Shown: one piece after another, positions 9,796 through 17,556 of the stretch
Numbering within the stretch: the stretch's first letter is position 1
Layout of the letters: the number at the start of each line of letters is the position of its first letter
Virus record (IMG/VR): IMGVR_UViG_3300030117_005135
Span: 1-29,566 of that record
Direction: 5' to 3' (one strand)
DNA length: 29,566 bases
DNA from: a virus
Made by a program: the position numbers and the translations under genes
The notes under the pieces: model-generated
What the model saw: only the letters and a program-made list of their open reading frames with translations
Database searches by the model: none
Told to the model about the DNA's origin: nothing

Positions 9796-10240
9796 GTAAT
9801 GCCCACCATCCAAAGTCAGAAATGTATTTTTCTGGGGATGCTGCCCCCATATCACTATTCCAGTACCTTTTTATATACACTGCCATTTCATATAGAGAAG
9901 AAGGAAATGGGTTTACATCCATAATAAACCTGCAGCGCATCATAAATATATTGTAGTCCAGATCAGACTTAAGCGATTGTAGGTTTTGGGTTATGTTAAG
10001 ACGTTTAGCGTACTTGTGGATATTGTCGCAGTTTTGCCACACATCATCATGAACCCAATCCTCCATTTGAATAATTCCCAGTGCAGGACCACCTCCCTGT
10101 TGTTCCCAGTAAGTTCCACCTTTAGACTCATGAGCTACTACTACACACGCTGCTAATGGGAAATTCTTATTTTTAGCTCCCATAGCTGTAGCTACTTCAT
10201 TAGCTCTACGTGCAAATTTCTGCATCTTCATCGGTTGCAT
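9782..10240 (-). CDS. phage muramidase/transglycosylase-like lysis enzyme
   Basis: 152 aa. The motif HES.GG....QQGGGPALGIIQMEDWVHDDVW (from about residue 37) belongs to a widespread phage family with the pattern H-E-S-G-G...G-G-P-A-L-G..Q-M-E, which resembles lytic transglycosylase active sites (Glu38 as the likely catalytic acid). No signal peptide or TM is seen, so holin-dependent release is expected. It lies directly before the spanins. The start ATG at 10240 has AAGG 8 nt upstream and overlaps the receiver-domain gene by 35 nt. Enzymatic assignment is by motif and position. Confidence 0.65.
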   Translation of the reverse strand: MQPMKMQKFARRANEVATAMGAKNKNFPLAACVVVAHESKGGTYWEQQGGGPALGIIQMEDWVHDDVWQNCDNIHKYAKRLNITQNLQSLKSDLDYNIFMMRCRFIMDVNPFPSSLYEMAVYIKRYWNSDMGAASPEKYISDFGWWALHDVA

Positions 10241-10667
10241 TTGGGTACCTTTGTAGTAGTTCAGATAAGACTGTATCTGTGTTGGTCCATGTAGCTTTTA
10301 TTTGGTGTAGTGCATCTTCTTGTTGAATGACTGTAGCTAGTCGTGAAATTTCTACAGGTTTTTGTAGCATGTGCATAACACCTAAAAAAGCTGCTTGTGC
10401 TTTATTTTCTTCTGTTACAGCACTGGTTAAGAAAATTGTAGGGATGTTTTGAGTACTTGGATTTGTGCGTAACATCTGACATAGTGATATACCATCAATC
10501 ACAGGCATCATAACATCTAACACAATCACATCTGGAAGGGTTTCACATATACGCTGATAAGCATCAATGCTGCTAGATGTTTCAACACTATTACCCGCTT
10601 CCTCTAGCCCATACTTAAGCATAGGAAGTAATATCTTGTCATCGTCAACTAAGAATACTTTAATCAT
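10206..10667 (-). CDS. stand-alone response-regulator receiver (REC) domain protein
   Basis: 153 aa. A complete CheY-like receiver: acidic cluster D8-D9-D10, phospho-acceptor D51 in VIVLDVMMP, T81/S82 in IFLTSA, and K103 in LQKPVEIS. Residues from about 115 to 153 form only a short tail, with no DNA-binding or enzymatic output domain. All key residues are intact, so phosphotransfer from a host histidine kinase or acetyl phosphate is possible. It overlaps the upstream TM/coiled-coil gene by 8 nt and the muramidase gene by 35 nt, so the three are probably co-translated. A REC protein inside a phage structural/lysis operon is unusual. Confidence 0.85.
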   Translation of the reverse strand: MIKVFLVDDDKILLPMLKYGLEEAGNSVETSSSIDAYQRICETLPDVIVLDVMMPVIDGISLCQMLRTNPSTQNIPTIFLTSAVTEENKAQAAFLGVMHMLQKPVEISRLATVIQQEDALHQIKATWTNTDTVLSELLQRYPNATDEDAEICT

Positions 10668-11061
10668 TTTGGCCTACCTTCGAACCAGTTGTAACCAAAG
10701 ACGTAAATAGATCGTCAATACGTTTTTGGGTTATGTTTGTTGATGTCTTAATTGCTGCAATAGCTATACCAAAATCTTTTTTCACTTCTGCCAACTCTTT
10801 CGTTACTTTATCTTGAACATGCTGAAGTTGTGTAATCAGGTATTCTCGCTCTTTGGCAGCAAGCTCTTGTGCTTCTATCTTAGCAAGATTTTGTGATGTT
10901 GTAAGGTCTGCTATGGCTTTAGAGTGCTCTTTAATACTTTCACGCATACTCTTATGTTGCAGGTAGTAACGCACAATAACAAAAACAACAGGTAATAATC
11001 CTGCTACAACCAGTATTGGTTTTCCAAATATTTTAACTAACTCTTCTAGAATGGCGTCCAT
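10660..11061 (-). CDS. membrane-anchored coiled-coil protein
   Basis: 133 aa. An N-terminal TM helix at about residues 13-33 (GKPILVVAGLLPVVFVIVRYYL) is followed by about 90 residues of charged, heptad-like helix (KSMRESIKEHSKAIADL...). There is no recognisable catalytic domain. Its 3' end overlaps the REC gene by 8 nt, so the two products may act together. The upstream 78-nt gap holds an inverted repeat that covers its start region. Other possibilities are a second holin-like or antiholin membrane protein; I do not recognise a family. Confidence 0.65.
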   Translation of the reverse strand: MDAILEELVKIFGKPILVVAGLLPVVFVIVRYYLQHKSMRESIKEHSKAIADLTTSQNLAKIEAQELAAKEREYLITQLQHVQDKVTKELAEVKKDFGIAIAAIKTSTNITQKRIDDLFTSLVTTGSKVGQND

Positions 11062-11065
11062 ATGA

Positions 11066-11127
11066 GTACCTGTGAATTTTTGTAGTTATGGAAGCCCGTT
11101 TATGGTGATTCGGCTAATCACAGGTAC
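11066..11127 (-). promoter_or_regulatory. inverted repeat with competing hairpin in the 5' leader of the 10660-11061 gene
   Basis: On the minus strand, GTACCTGTGA (11127-11118) is perfectly complementary to TCACAGGTAC (11075-11066), which lies 4 nt upstream of the ATG at 11061 and contains the only AGG-type ribosome site. A second hairpin, GTGATT-AGCCG-AATCAC (11121-11105), uses four bases of the first arm, so the two structures compete. This fits a translational switch for the TM/coiled-coil + REC module. It is structure seen by eye; regulation is inferred. Confidence 0.55.
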
Positions 11128-11139
11128 CCATTGTACTTA

Positions 11140-11322
11140 CTATTTTTCTGGTTTTTCAACTTCTTTAGGTTTTAAGTGCTCAAATAGTTCTACTGTAGTT
11201 TCTTTGCCACTTACTTGCAGTAACTGATGTATTGTATTTTCAAGTAACTCCTTACGCTGAGTAAGATCATATAATTTAGCTTTTAATACAATTATCTCTG
11301 CTTCTAATTTTTGACTATCCAT
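11140..11322 (-). CDS. small coiled-coil protein
   Basis: 60 aa. It is almost entirely helical with heptad Leu/Ile (LEAEIIVLKAKLYDLTQRKE), a short polar end and a charged tail (PKEVEKPEK). Its start shares bases with the stop of the gp67-like gene (1-nt overlap). No family is recognised. A small scaffold or structural accessory is possible from position only. Confidence 0.6.
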   Translation of the reverse strand: MDSQKLEAEIIVLKAKLYDLTQRKELLENTIHQLLQVSGKETTVELFEHLKPKEVEKPEK

Positions 11323-12050
11323 TATAAATACCCGTTTTGTTCAAAAATACTTACAGATTCTGCTTCTGCATTAATATTAGCTACAGTCGCTTCTTCTGCT
11401 TTTATTGCGTTATAGAATGATGTTCTGTGTGCAAATCTAGTGTTATTTGGGTCTAAATGTGATCGTGCATTTAAGCACCGATAAACCAAATAAGAAATGA
11501 CTGCATTAATTTGCTCAGGCTTGATATCTACCTCTTGCTGTAGTGCAGTGCTTCCTGTACTACCATAGTTAGCTTCGATTAGCTTAGGTCCAAACTTATA
11601 GGTTACATATAACTGTTCCCAATTACCCGGTTTAGGCACATACAACATAGTGTTATTACGTATCCAAAGTGAGTCTGGCTGATCTGGGTTATTTAAGTGC
11701 AGGATAGGTTTATTAGGGTCTTGGCTTTTAACATCCACAATCTGACGCACAGGGTCTTTAAATGGCAATCCAGAAACCTCTGAAAGGTATTTTACAGGCT
11801 CACTTGAGGTAGTATTTGAATCAACAAAAGCCCAATCAATCATGTATAAACTTTTAGCTGAATCCAGTGTAAGTTTTACTGCCTGTATTGGGTTAACTAC
11901 TGTAGTGTGAATCTCAATTAGTGCTGCATTTAGATACGTAAGAATCTCATCATAGTGGTACTCAGAAACCCCGGGAGTTGCATTACCACCCATATTTAAA
12001 CCTTGGAGTGGTGAGTGTTTTATGTATGGCATCAAATCAATAATTTTCAT
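11322..12050 (-). CDS. N4 gp67-like structural protein (head-tail connector candidate)
   Basis: 242 aa. It lies immediately downstream of the large terminase, the position of gp67 in N4. The sequence has an alternation typical of adaptor/connector proteins: an N-terminal helical part (HYDEILTYLNAALIEIH), a beta-rich middle (SLWIRNNTMLYVPKPGNWEQLYVTYKFG) and a C-terminal helix pair (QINAVISYLVYRCLNARSH...SFYNAIKAEEATV). It is probably part of the virion neck or tail. Assignment rests on synteny and general pattern. Confidence 0.6.
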   Translation of the reverse strand: MKIIDLMPYIKHSPLQGLNMGGNATPGVSEYHYDEILTYLNAALIEIHTTVVNPIQAVKLTLDSAKSLYMIDWAFVDSNTTSSEPVKYLSEVSGLPFKDPVRQIVDVKSQDPNKPILHLNNPDQPDSLWIRNNTMLYVPKPGNWEQLYVTYKFGPKLIEANYGSTGSTALQQEVDIKPEQINAVISYLVYRCLNARSHLDPNNTRFAHRTSFYNAIKAEEATVANINAEAESVSIFEQNGYL

Positions 12051-12053
12051 AGC

Positions 12054-13676
12054 TTATCCTGTATAACTATCATAACCAGTTTCTGTTTCTGCTTCGTATC
12101 CATAGCTTGAATATATACTCCTACCTTCAGAAAATACAGCAGCAGGACTAGGATACACTAAATCCATAAACATAAGTTGTGTAATGGTATCCAAACAATC
12201 ATCATACTTAGATTTTGCTTTGGCTTTGGTTGCCAAGTTAAGTTCTTCTAGCATTTCAATTAAAGCAGGATGTGAAGCTTTATCTGTAGGGAAATAAAAT
12301 AGTTTTTGTTTAAACCAAGGGACAATTTCCTTAAAGCGAGTATACTTAGCTTTGTTGTTTACTGGCATTATCCCGGGCTTACCATCGTTATTATTTGATG
12401 CAAGATTAAAGTAGATATTACGTCTAAGCATTTCTGACATAACCCACTTTACAAAACCTTTCTGTTGTCCTGAGATTTCAATACCAACACTTAGTGGATT
12501 GTACTTCTGACATAGTTCAAACAGGTTATCAATGTTTTTATCCATTTCCTGTGAGCGTGCTATTCCATCTATCCAGAATACCTGCCTATTGTGGTTTACA
12601 GCCCACACCGTAATCGCAGATAAATCTGCTCTACTTGTGTCTGACACCCCAAAGTCAGTAGTGATATAAATGTTTAAGTTATCTAGTTGGTGTTTTAGTT
12701 GACTAAGCTTATATTCACCATAGTCAGAATCCTCTAGTAGCTTTTCATCATCAGACATGATCCGCAACATGAGTTCTTGGTAGAATGACTCAAGCTGTCC
12801 TTGTTTTTTAGCTTTAAGGTATTTACCCATGACGTAATCATAGTCAAACCGGTCTTCCCATGAACCTCTAAACTCTTCCCGGGTACACGGAAATTTTTCA
12901 CATACAGGGTAGACGTTTACTTGCCATGCACCAGACTCAACTGCTTTATATAAAGGATCACGAGCATTAAATGGAGTACCAGACCATATGATAATGTTTT
13001 TATCCGGGTGTACTGCATATTCAATTGCTTTAGATATTGTATCTTCAACCTTTTTAATTACAGTATCACTGTCTGCGTCTTCATCTGAAATAACATCATC
13101 AATAACAGCTAATTGTGGTCGTTTACCTAATTCTTTGGTACCACGTACACCCGTCTTAGCACCGTAACCTTTTACGATTAATCGCTTACCATCAACGTTC
13201 TTAAATTCCCAACGATTATCAGTAAACTTTGCTTCAGGTATCATTGCTTGCAAAAACTCACTTTCTTCATAACGGAATTCCAAGTTTTTACGCATGTTTT
13301 TAACACCGTTTTCCATGGAATCTGAAATGTAGATAGCAAGGTCAATTGGACCAAATTTAGGAAGTTCACCATAAACAGCTAAATACAGAAATAAGTATTC
13401 ACCGAAGACTGTTGTTTTTGCAGCCCCCCGATGAATCATATTAGCTATACTTACATGTTTCTGCTTTACATCCAGTTCATCTAACATAACATAGTGAATA
13501 GGTGGAGTGCTGTTTTCTTCACCCTCTTCACCATTGACCATTTTGATGAATTCTACGAAAGCTATCGAGAAGTCACTTGGTATGTGTAGGTTTAGGTTAT
13601 CGTATGATACTTCAGAAAGAAGCTCCACGACCGTAGGAGCTTTTTCTTCCGTATCTAATGCATAGACATCAATCAT
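12054..13676 (-). CDS. terminase large subunit, N4 gp68-like
   Basis: 540 aa. DNA-packaging motor. The ATPase part has Walker A RGAAKTT (from R83), Walker B LAVIDD (D193-D194) and a coupling region WSGTPFNARDPLYKAVESGAW. The nuclease part has D341 (ITTDFG), E400 (VGIEISGQQKG) and D492-D493 (KYDDCLDTITQ), as expected for the RNase H-like fold. Stretches such as IYISDSMENGV and KGYGAKTGVRGTKE closely match the N4-type terminase as I remember it. All key residues are intact. Its start overlaps the stop of the gp69-like gene by 8 nt. Confidence 0.92.
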   Translation of the reverse strand: MIDVYALDTEEKAPTVVELLSEVSYDNLNLHIPSDFSIAFVEFIKMVNGEEGEENSTPPIHYVMLDELDVKQKHVSIANMIHRGAAKTTVFGEYLFLYLAVYGELPKFGPIDLAIYISDSMENGVKNMRKNLEFRYEESEFLQAMIPEAKFTDNRWEFKNVDGKRLIVKGYGAKTGVRGTKELGKRPQLAVIDDVISDEDADSDTVIKKVEDTISKAIEYAVHPDKNIIIWSGTPFNARDPLYKAVESGAWQVNVYPVCEKFPCTREEFRGSWEDRFDYDYVMGKYLKAKKQGQLESFYQELMLRIMSDDEKLLEDSDYGEYKLSQLKHQLDNLNIYITTDFGVSDTSRADLSAITVWAVNHNRQVFWIDGIARSQEMDKNIDNLFELCQKYNPLSVGIEISGQQKGFVKWVMSEMLRRNIYFNLASNNNDGKPGIMPVNNKAKYTRFKEIVPWFKQKLFYFPTDKASHPALIEMLEELNLATKAKAKSKYDDCLDTITQLMFMDLVYPSPAAVFSEGRSIYSSYGYEAETETGYDSYTG

Positions 13677-14400
13677 TGTTAGAACTCTTTATGGGGCTTT
13701 TCATAGCTCCAATATCGCTCAATGACATACCTGATTGCAATAGGCGTTTTCGTTCTTCAACCAATTCTTGTGTTGCTTGAGACAATGAACTGATAACTTT
13801 TTCTGTCTTGTCTTCAACAGTAACAGCCAGTTCTTGCTTTTCTGGTGGCTTCAAATGCTGAATAAGTGTTGCTGCTGCATCTTGACGTACTTTATCACTT
13901 TGACTGGTACGCATTAGATCTACTTCAGTTTGAATAGCTTCAAAGAATACATCTTTAAACAATACTGATGATGGGGTAATGGTTTGTTCAAATAATTTTT
14001 GAACCAACAAAGTACCATTATAGTTACTTGCATATGCAGATATTGTTTTATCTTTGGTACCTTTATCAATAAGTGTGTCGTAACGATCTGGAAATGTTTT
14101 ACGCCATGCTTCTACAGTGCTATTTCCATTAAGTCGATATGATACATACCGCACAGCATTGAAGTACGATACTAACTTAAACTTACCATCTTTAAGTACA
14201 CTACTAAAACCAATAACATTATCACGGAAAGAGAATTTCATTTCATCGTCCGTCATAATACTATTAATTTCATCAACTGTTTCTTGAGTGATGCTTCTGC
14301 GAAGATTCGCAGGAATAGCATCACGTAACTCAGTTAATTCAATATGCCCTTCATCGTCAACTACTACAGGCTTTTTCTTTACCAGTTTTGATTTTTTCAT
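13669..14400 (-). CDS. N4 gp69-like protein, putative small terminase subunit
   Basis: 243 aa from ATG 14400, which overlaps the upstream stop as ATGA and follows an AGGAG site. A longer frame reaches a TTG at 14421 but is less likely. The N-terminus is Lys-rich (KKSKLVKKKP). The middle is helical (FNAVRYVSYRLNGNSTVEAWRKTFP), resembling HTH-type small terminases, and the C-terminus is a coiled coil (TQELVEERKRLLQSG). Its place just before TerL suggests a packaging initiation role. This is inference from position and helical pattern. Confidence 0.6.
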   Translation of the reverse strand: MKKSKLVKKKPVVVDDEGHIELTELRDAIPANLRRSITQETVDEINSIMTDDEMKFSFRDNVIGFSSVLKDGKFKLVSYFNAVRYVSYRLNGNSTVEAWRKTFPDRYDTLIDKGTKDKTISAYASNYNGTLLVQKLFEQTITPSSVLFKDVFFEAIQTEVDLMRTSQSDKVRQDAAATLIQHLKPPEKQELAVTVEDKTEKVISSLSQATQELVEERKRLLQSGMSLSDIGAMKSPIKSSNND

Positions 14401-14714
14401 AGTACGTCTTCTCCTATCCAAGCTCCTTGGACATCTTCTGCGGATTTTTCACTATTACCAATATAGAAACAGTATGATCTGCCTTTACGCACTTTTTTCA
14501 CAAACCCTTTATCTCTAAGTTCGTTTAAAAGATTAACCAATGTTCGTGATGTGATATCCAGCTCTAAGCTTAAATCCTCAACATACACAAACTCATTAGG
14601 GGGAACAAAACATAAAACAGAATATAGCCAACGAGCACTAGTAGACAAACGAGAGTCTACTAATACCATTGGGTCTACTTTCTGCCCATTTACGGGTAGA
14701 GAGTAAAATATCAT
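14397..14714 (-). CDS. small winged-helix protein
   Basis: 105 aa. Pattern DSRLSTSARWLYSVLCFVPPNEFVYVEDLSLELDITSRTLVNLLNELRDKGFVKKVRKGR: a helix-turn-helix with RTL in the recognition helix, followed by a basic wing. This is typical of DNA-binding winged helices. Two other genes in this operon (15906-16226 and 16689-17114) have the same layout. Candidate transcription or replication modulator. It overlaps its neighbours by 4 nt on each side. Confidence 0.65.
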   Translation of the reverse strand: MIFYSLPVNGQKVDPMVLVDSRLSTSARWLYSVLCFVPPNEFVYVEDLSLELDITSRTLVNLLNELRDKGFVKKVRKGRSYCFYIGNSEKSAEDVQGAWIGEDVL

Positions 14715-15466
14715 TCAAATACCTTTGCTTCTAAGTATCGTTCTAAGGCTTCTTCTGGTGTTTCATTTTCAAGCATAGGAGCACTACCACCTATTGTTCC
14801 ACCTTTCCATGAGCCTTTACCAGAACCTAATTCTTTATCAAAACTAAGGTCAAGTTCTCGGTGTGTCATTTTTACCCAAGGTAGCCATTTACGATGCCAC
14901 TGACGTACATTGACAGCATAGGTGATGTTCACAGACAACAAACCATCGCAATCAGTAATAACCCGGGAAACTGTTTTTGATTCATATCTAGGGCTTTTCT
15001 TATACCAACTATCAGGATTATCTTTTTCAAGTTCTTTGACTAATACTAAACCATCGTCTTTGGTTAATACTTTATGGAACTCGAAAACATAAGATATGAA
15101 AGGAATATCCCAATGTTTTGATCTGATGCTAGTTACTTGGCCCCACTCTTTATCGAATTTACCACCCCACACAAAAACAACTTGGTTATGTGAAATGTAG
15201 AACCCATAACGAGGTAGATCACACCCTTCTCCTAGTGATGTCTTAAATGGGAGTTTGATATGGAACATCCCCCAAATGAAACCAAAACTAATAGAGTATC
15301 TTGGGTCAAAATAACCACCACGATTAACTAGTAGTTCTAAACCAAATCTAGGTGCAAAATATCCCCAGCTAAAGTCAATGCTGTCTTTGTTTATGCGCCA
15401 CATACCTAATATTTTTTGGAGCATCTTCTGCCAAAATCCAAATTCGTGTGAATATGTTTCTTTCAT
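14711..15466 (-). CDS. conserved phage protein of unknown function (aromatic- and Gly-rich)
   Basis: 251 aa from ATG 15466, which forms an ATGA overlap with the previous stop. The N-terminal half is rich in Trp, Phe, Tyr and Gly with short beta patterns (WGYFAPRFGLELLVNRGGYFDPR). The C-terminus (SGKGSWKGGTIGGSAPMLENETPEEALERYLEA) is a recurrent ending in a phage protein family I recall but cannot name. No catalytic motif or TM helix was seen. Confidence 0.55.
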   Translation of the reverse strand: MKETYSHEFGFWQKMLQKILGMWRINKDSIDFSWGYFAPRFGLELLVNRGGYFDPRYSISFGFIWGMFHIKLPFKTSLGEGCDLPRYGFYISHNQVVFVWGGKFDKEWGQVTSIRSKHWDIPFISYVFEFHKVLTKDDGLVLVKELEKDNPDSWYKKSPRYESKTVSRVITDCDGLLSVNITYAVNVRQWHRKWLPWVKMTHRELDLSFDKELGSGKGSWKGGTIGGSAPMLENETPEEALERYLEAKVFE

Positions 15467-15897
15467 TTTACACCCCATAGCTCAAGGCGATACTCCAAAC
15501 ATTCTGCGTATCTTTTCATGTGTCTAAGCTGAATTGTCATTTGTATTTGCACATCTGCAGCCAATTGATCAAATGCGGTGTTGTTATCTATGAAATTTGA
15601 AAGGTTTTTAATTTTTTCCTGCAAATCTGCGTATTCATACTTTAAGCGATCCAATGCTGTATCTGTGGAATGATATCCAGCTTCAAATACTTCTTTAGGC
15701 GACCATGATACGTAGTTGTTTTCATAAATAACTAGATACCCGGGTTCATTCGTATTCTTGTTACGTTCAAAAAACTCAGCTTCGACATCCACAAACATGC
15801 CTAAGTTAGTAGCTGAGTGAATCCGATTACCTTCAATTTTTCCTATTAAAAATGCCATTACTTTTTTATGGCATGTGTACTCTGGTAAATTTTGCAT
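15463..15897 (-). CDS. conserved phage protein, crAss001_48-like C-terminal helical region
   Basis: 144 aa with two parts. Residues 1-75 (YTCHKKVMAFLIGKI...GYLVIYENNYVSWSPKEVFEAGY) match a very common phage domain that often begins with a CHK motif and ends with SWSP.EVFE.GY. Residues 83-144 (LDRLKYEYADLQEKIKNL...MKRYAECLEYRLELW) match a helical family often called crAss001_48-related. Each is common on its own. Function is unknown. Confidence 0.6.
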   Translation of the reverse strand: MQNLPEYTCHKKVMAFLIGKIEGNRIHSATNLGMFVDVEAEFFERNKNTNEPGYLVIYENNYVSWSPKEVFEAGYHSTDTALDRLKYEYADLQEKIKNLSNFIDNNTAFDQLAADVQIQMTIQLRHMKRYAECLEYRLELWGVK

Positions 15898-15905
15898 AGT
15901 AGTTC

Positions 15906-16226
15906 CTATTGTTGAATATCGTCATATGTTTCAAGATATCTTTCATATGCTGCTTTAGCTGAATGTTTTTTACTACCTAAAACAAATAAAACACAATCTG
16001 AAATTTCTTTCACATATACTAAATCATTATCTTCGAGTTCGCTAATACATTCTTCAAATAATTCTTGAGTAATGTCCAAATGTTCGAATAAATCATTAGC
16101 GTCATGTTCTGTATTTTCAGTAACTCTGGTTAAAGCCAAATAAATGAATTTACTTTCTGGTGATATACTCCAAGTAAACCAGTCATCAAAGTTAAACCAA
16201 ATGTTCATCCAAATAATTTTAAACAT
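15906..16226 (-). CDS. small winged-helix-like protein
   Basis: 106 aa. SPESKFIYLALTRVTENTEHDANDLFEHLDITQELFEECISELEDNDLVYVKEI is an HTH/wing pattern similar to the 14397-14714 product, but acidic. The acidic surface suggests protein binding or a diverged function. There is no clear ribosome site before ATG 16226; an alternative start is ATG 16208. Confidence 0.55.
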   Translation of the reverse strand: MFKIIWMNIWFNFDDWFTWSISPESKFIYLALTRVTENTEHDANDLFEHLDITQELFEECISELEDNDLVYVKEISDCVLFVLGSKKHSAKAAYERYLETYDDIQQ

Positions 16227-16228
16227 AA

Positions 16229-16696
16229 TTATAAGTGTGTTGTTACAGTTCCTAGTCCAAACGCTGCAGGGTCTATTGCTTTAGTGCTAGTGAAACCTGC
16301 CATATCAAACCCTTTCCACACTATTTTATTGTTTTTGTATGGGTGTGCTTCTGTTTCTATCCCTACTCTATTTTGATGTGTTTCCGGGTCTTCTTTTTCT
16401 GTTTCCCGTAATTTTTCTCCTAGCTCCCCAATATCATTAGCCAAACATGAATGGATGTTGTGTCTAATAATTCCAGTTAGCAGGTGATGATCATAAATTA
16501 CTTTGGCTGTACCTCGGGCATCGAGTTGCGTAATACTCTTCACAATTTGGATATCAGTACGTCCGAGAGAATCAGAAAGTTCTCGTGCATACCTACCATT
16601 TAAACCAGCATAGAAGTACGCTTGGGGTGGACACAGTAGAAGCTGCAATGTTGTAAGTCTGGTGTGTAACCATTCTTCAATATTGTCTTCAGTCAC
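16229..16696 (-). CDS. phage protein of unknown function
   Basis: 155 aa from GTG 16696, which overlaps the preceding stop (GTGACTGA) and suggests coupling. An ATG frame to 16852 exists but would overlap the upstream gene by more than 160 nt. The sequence is helical at first (EEWLHTRLTTLQLLLCPPQAYFYAGLNGRYARELSDSLGR). No TM or catalytic motif was recognised. It probably belongs with the leader genes of the late operon. Confidence 0.5.
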   Translation of the reverse strand: MTEDNIEEWLHTRLTTLQLLLCPPQAYFYAGLNGRYARELSDSLGRTDIQIVKSITQLDARGTAKVIYDHHLLTGIIRHNIHSCLANDIGELGEKLRETEKEDPETHQNRVGIETEAHPYKNNKIVWKGFDMAGFTSTKAIDPAAFGLGTVTTHL

Positions 16697-17114
16697 CGAT
16701 AATCCGATTGGGAACTGGGGCTTCCATGTACTCAGCGTAGCGTTTAGTTTCTTCTGCTGTTCTTGTTGGGGTAACTTCTTCATCATTATGTTTTTTACGT
16801 TCTGTAAAATACTCATTTGCCACTTCATCCGCTTGTTTGTACGTTGTGCCAATAAAGGTCATGTAAATTTCTTTGGTTAGTTGTCTTGTAGCCAGAAAAC
16901 CACAGCTAATAAGTTCTCTCTTGCAGCTAAGTAATTTCTTTTCACCAATACTAAATAACTTACATAACTCTAAATTTGTAATCATCTTACCTTGTGGTAA
17001 TTTACACAATTTAATGTACAACAATTGTGCACCTTCACTAAGGTTAGGGTGATTAATTACATTGTAATCAACTTTGATAAAAGCTCTACTGGGTACATGT
17101 TTAAAGTATTGCAT
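16689..17114 (-). CDS. winged-helix replication/regulatory-type protein
   Basis: 141 aa. The first about 90 residues (AFIKVDYNVINHPNLSEGAQLLYIKLCKLPQGKMITNLELCKLFSIGEKKLLSCKRELISCGFLATRQL) have the pattern of DnaD/Rep-type winged helices: LS..A..LY..L, then a helix-turn-helix, then a wing. The C-terminal 50 residues are charged and probably disordered. This is the third winged-helix-like product of the operon leader. Confidence 0.6.
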   Translation of the reverse strand: MQYFKHVPSRAFIKVDYNVINHPNLSEGAQLLYIKLCKLPQGKMITNLELCKLFSIGEKKLLSCKRELISCGFLATRQLTKEIYMTFIGTTYKQADEVANEYFTERKKHNDEEVTPTRTAEETKRYAEYMEAPVPNRIIGD

Positions 17115-17238
17115 TTAGTATTCCTGTAACTATGAATGGGCTTGGAGTATTACTACCCATCCAACCACAGTCTTTACACCCCCACATGGTTTCATCATCC
17201 CATGTATTTTTGCTATTACATCTTGGGCAAGGATTCAT
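17101..17238 (-). CDS. zinc-ribbon microprotein
   Basis: 45 aa. CPRC at residues 4-7 and CKDC at 21-24 with 13 residues between form a compact four-cysteine zinc ribbon. The start ATG at 17238 has GGAGA 7 nt upstream. The tail overlaps the next gene by 14 nt. Probably a small nucleic-acid- or protein-binding ribbon. Confidence 0.65.
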   Translation of the reverse strand: MNPCPRCNSKNTWDDETMWGCKDCGWMGSNTPSPFIVTGILNAIL

Positions 17239-17240
17239 TA

Positions 17241-17495
17241 TTATTCTCCGTATGGATTATTAGAAGAATATCTAGGACCACCGTATGGAGGTTTATTCGC
17301 CGGGTCTTGTGTCTTCTCATATTTTTCATCTGACATTGTGCTAAATGAAACCAAAACTTCATGACTACAGTAGTAATACTTCTCTGGCTGTGTACTTATA
17401 AACATTAACCCTGAATCCAACATCTCTATACCTTCTGGTTTAATATCTTTCAGTACTTCTCTACGAGTATCTTTTCTCAGCAATATAACAACCAT
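17241..17495 (-). CDS. small early-late leader protein of unknown function
   Basis: 84 aa from ATG 17495, preceded by AGGA at 8 nt. The frame extends up to GTG 17528, but that GTG lies inside the -10 element of the promoter and upstream of the predicted transcription start, so the internal ATG is preferred. The sequence begins MVVILLRKDTRRE and ends in a Pro/Gly/Tyr/Asn-rich tail (PPYGGPRYSSNNPYGE) that looks disordered. First gene of the leftward operon. Confidence 0.55.
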   Translation of the reverse strand: MVVILLRKDTRREVLKDIKPEGIEMLDSGLMFISTQPEKYYYCSHEVLVSFSTMSDEKYEKTQDPANKPPYGGPRYSSNNPYGE

Positions 17496-17526
17496 AATAA
17501 TCATCCTATGTGTTTTAAGAGTCTTC

Positions 17527-17556
17527 ACTATAGACGAAAGATCTTTCCTATGTCAA
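17527..17556 (-). promoter_or_regulatory. near-consensus host sigma70 promoter for the late operon
   Basis: Minus strand: -35 TTGACA (17556-17551), 18-bp spacer, -10 TATAGT (17532-17527). The predicted start of transcription is near 17520, just before the first leftward gene. A strong host-type promoter agrees with N4 late genes being transcribed by the host sigma70 polymerase. Confidence 0.75.

Noticed and set aside
10206-10667. Host gene contamination or prophage boundary explaining the REC gene
   Set aside because: It overlaps phage genes on both sides in a continuous operon, so it belongs to the phage.
16697-16852. N-terminal extension of the 16229-16696 product
   Set aside because: It would overlap the winged-helix gene by more than 160 nt, has no clear ribosome site, and a GTG overlapping the upstream stop is available.
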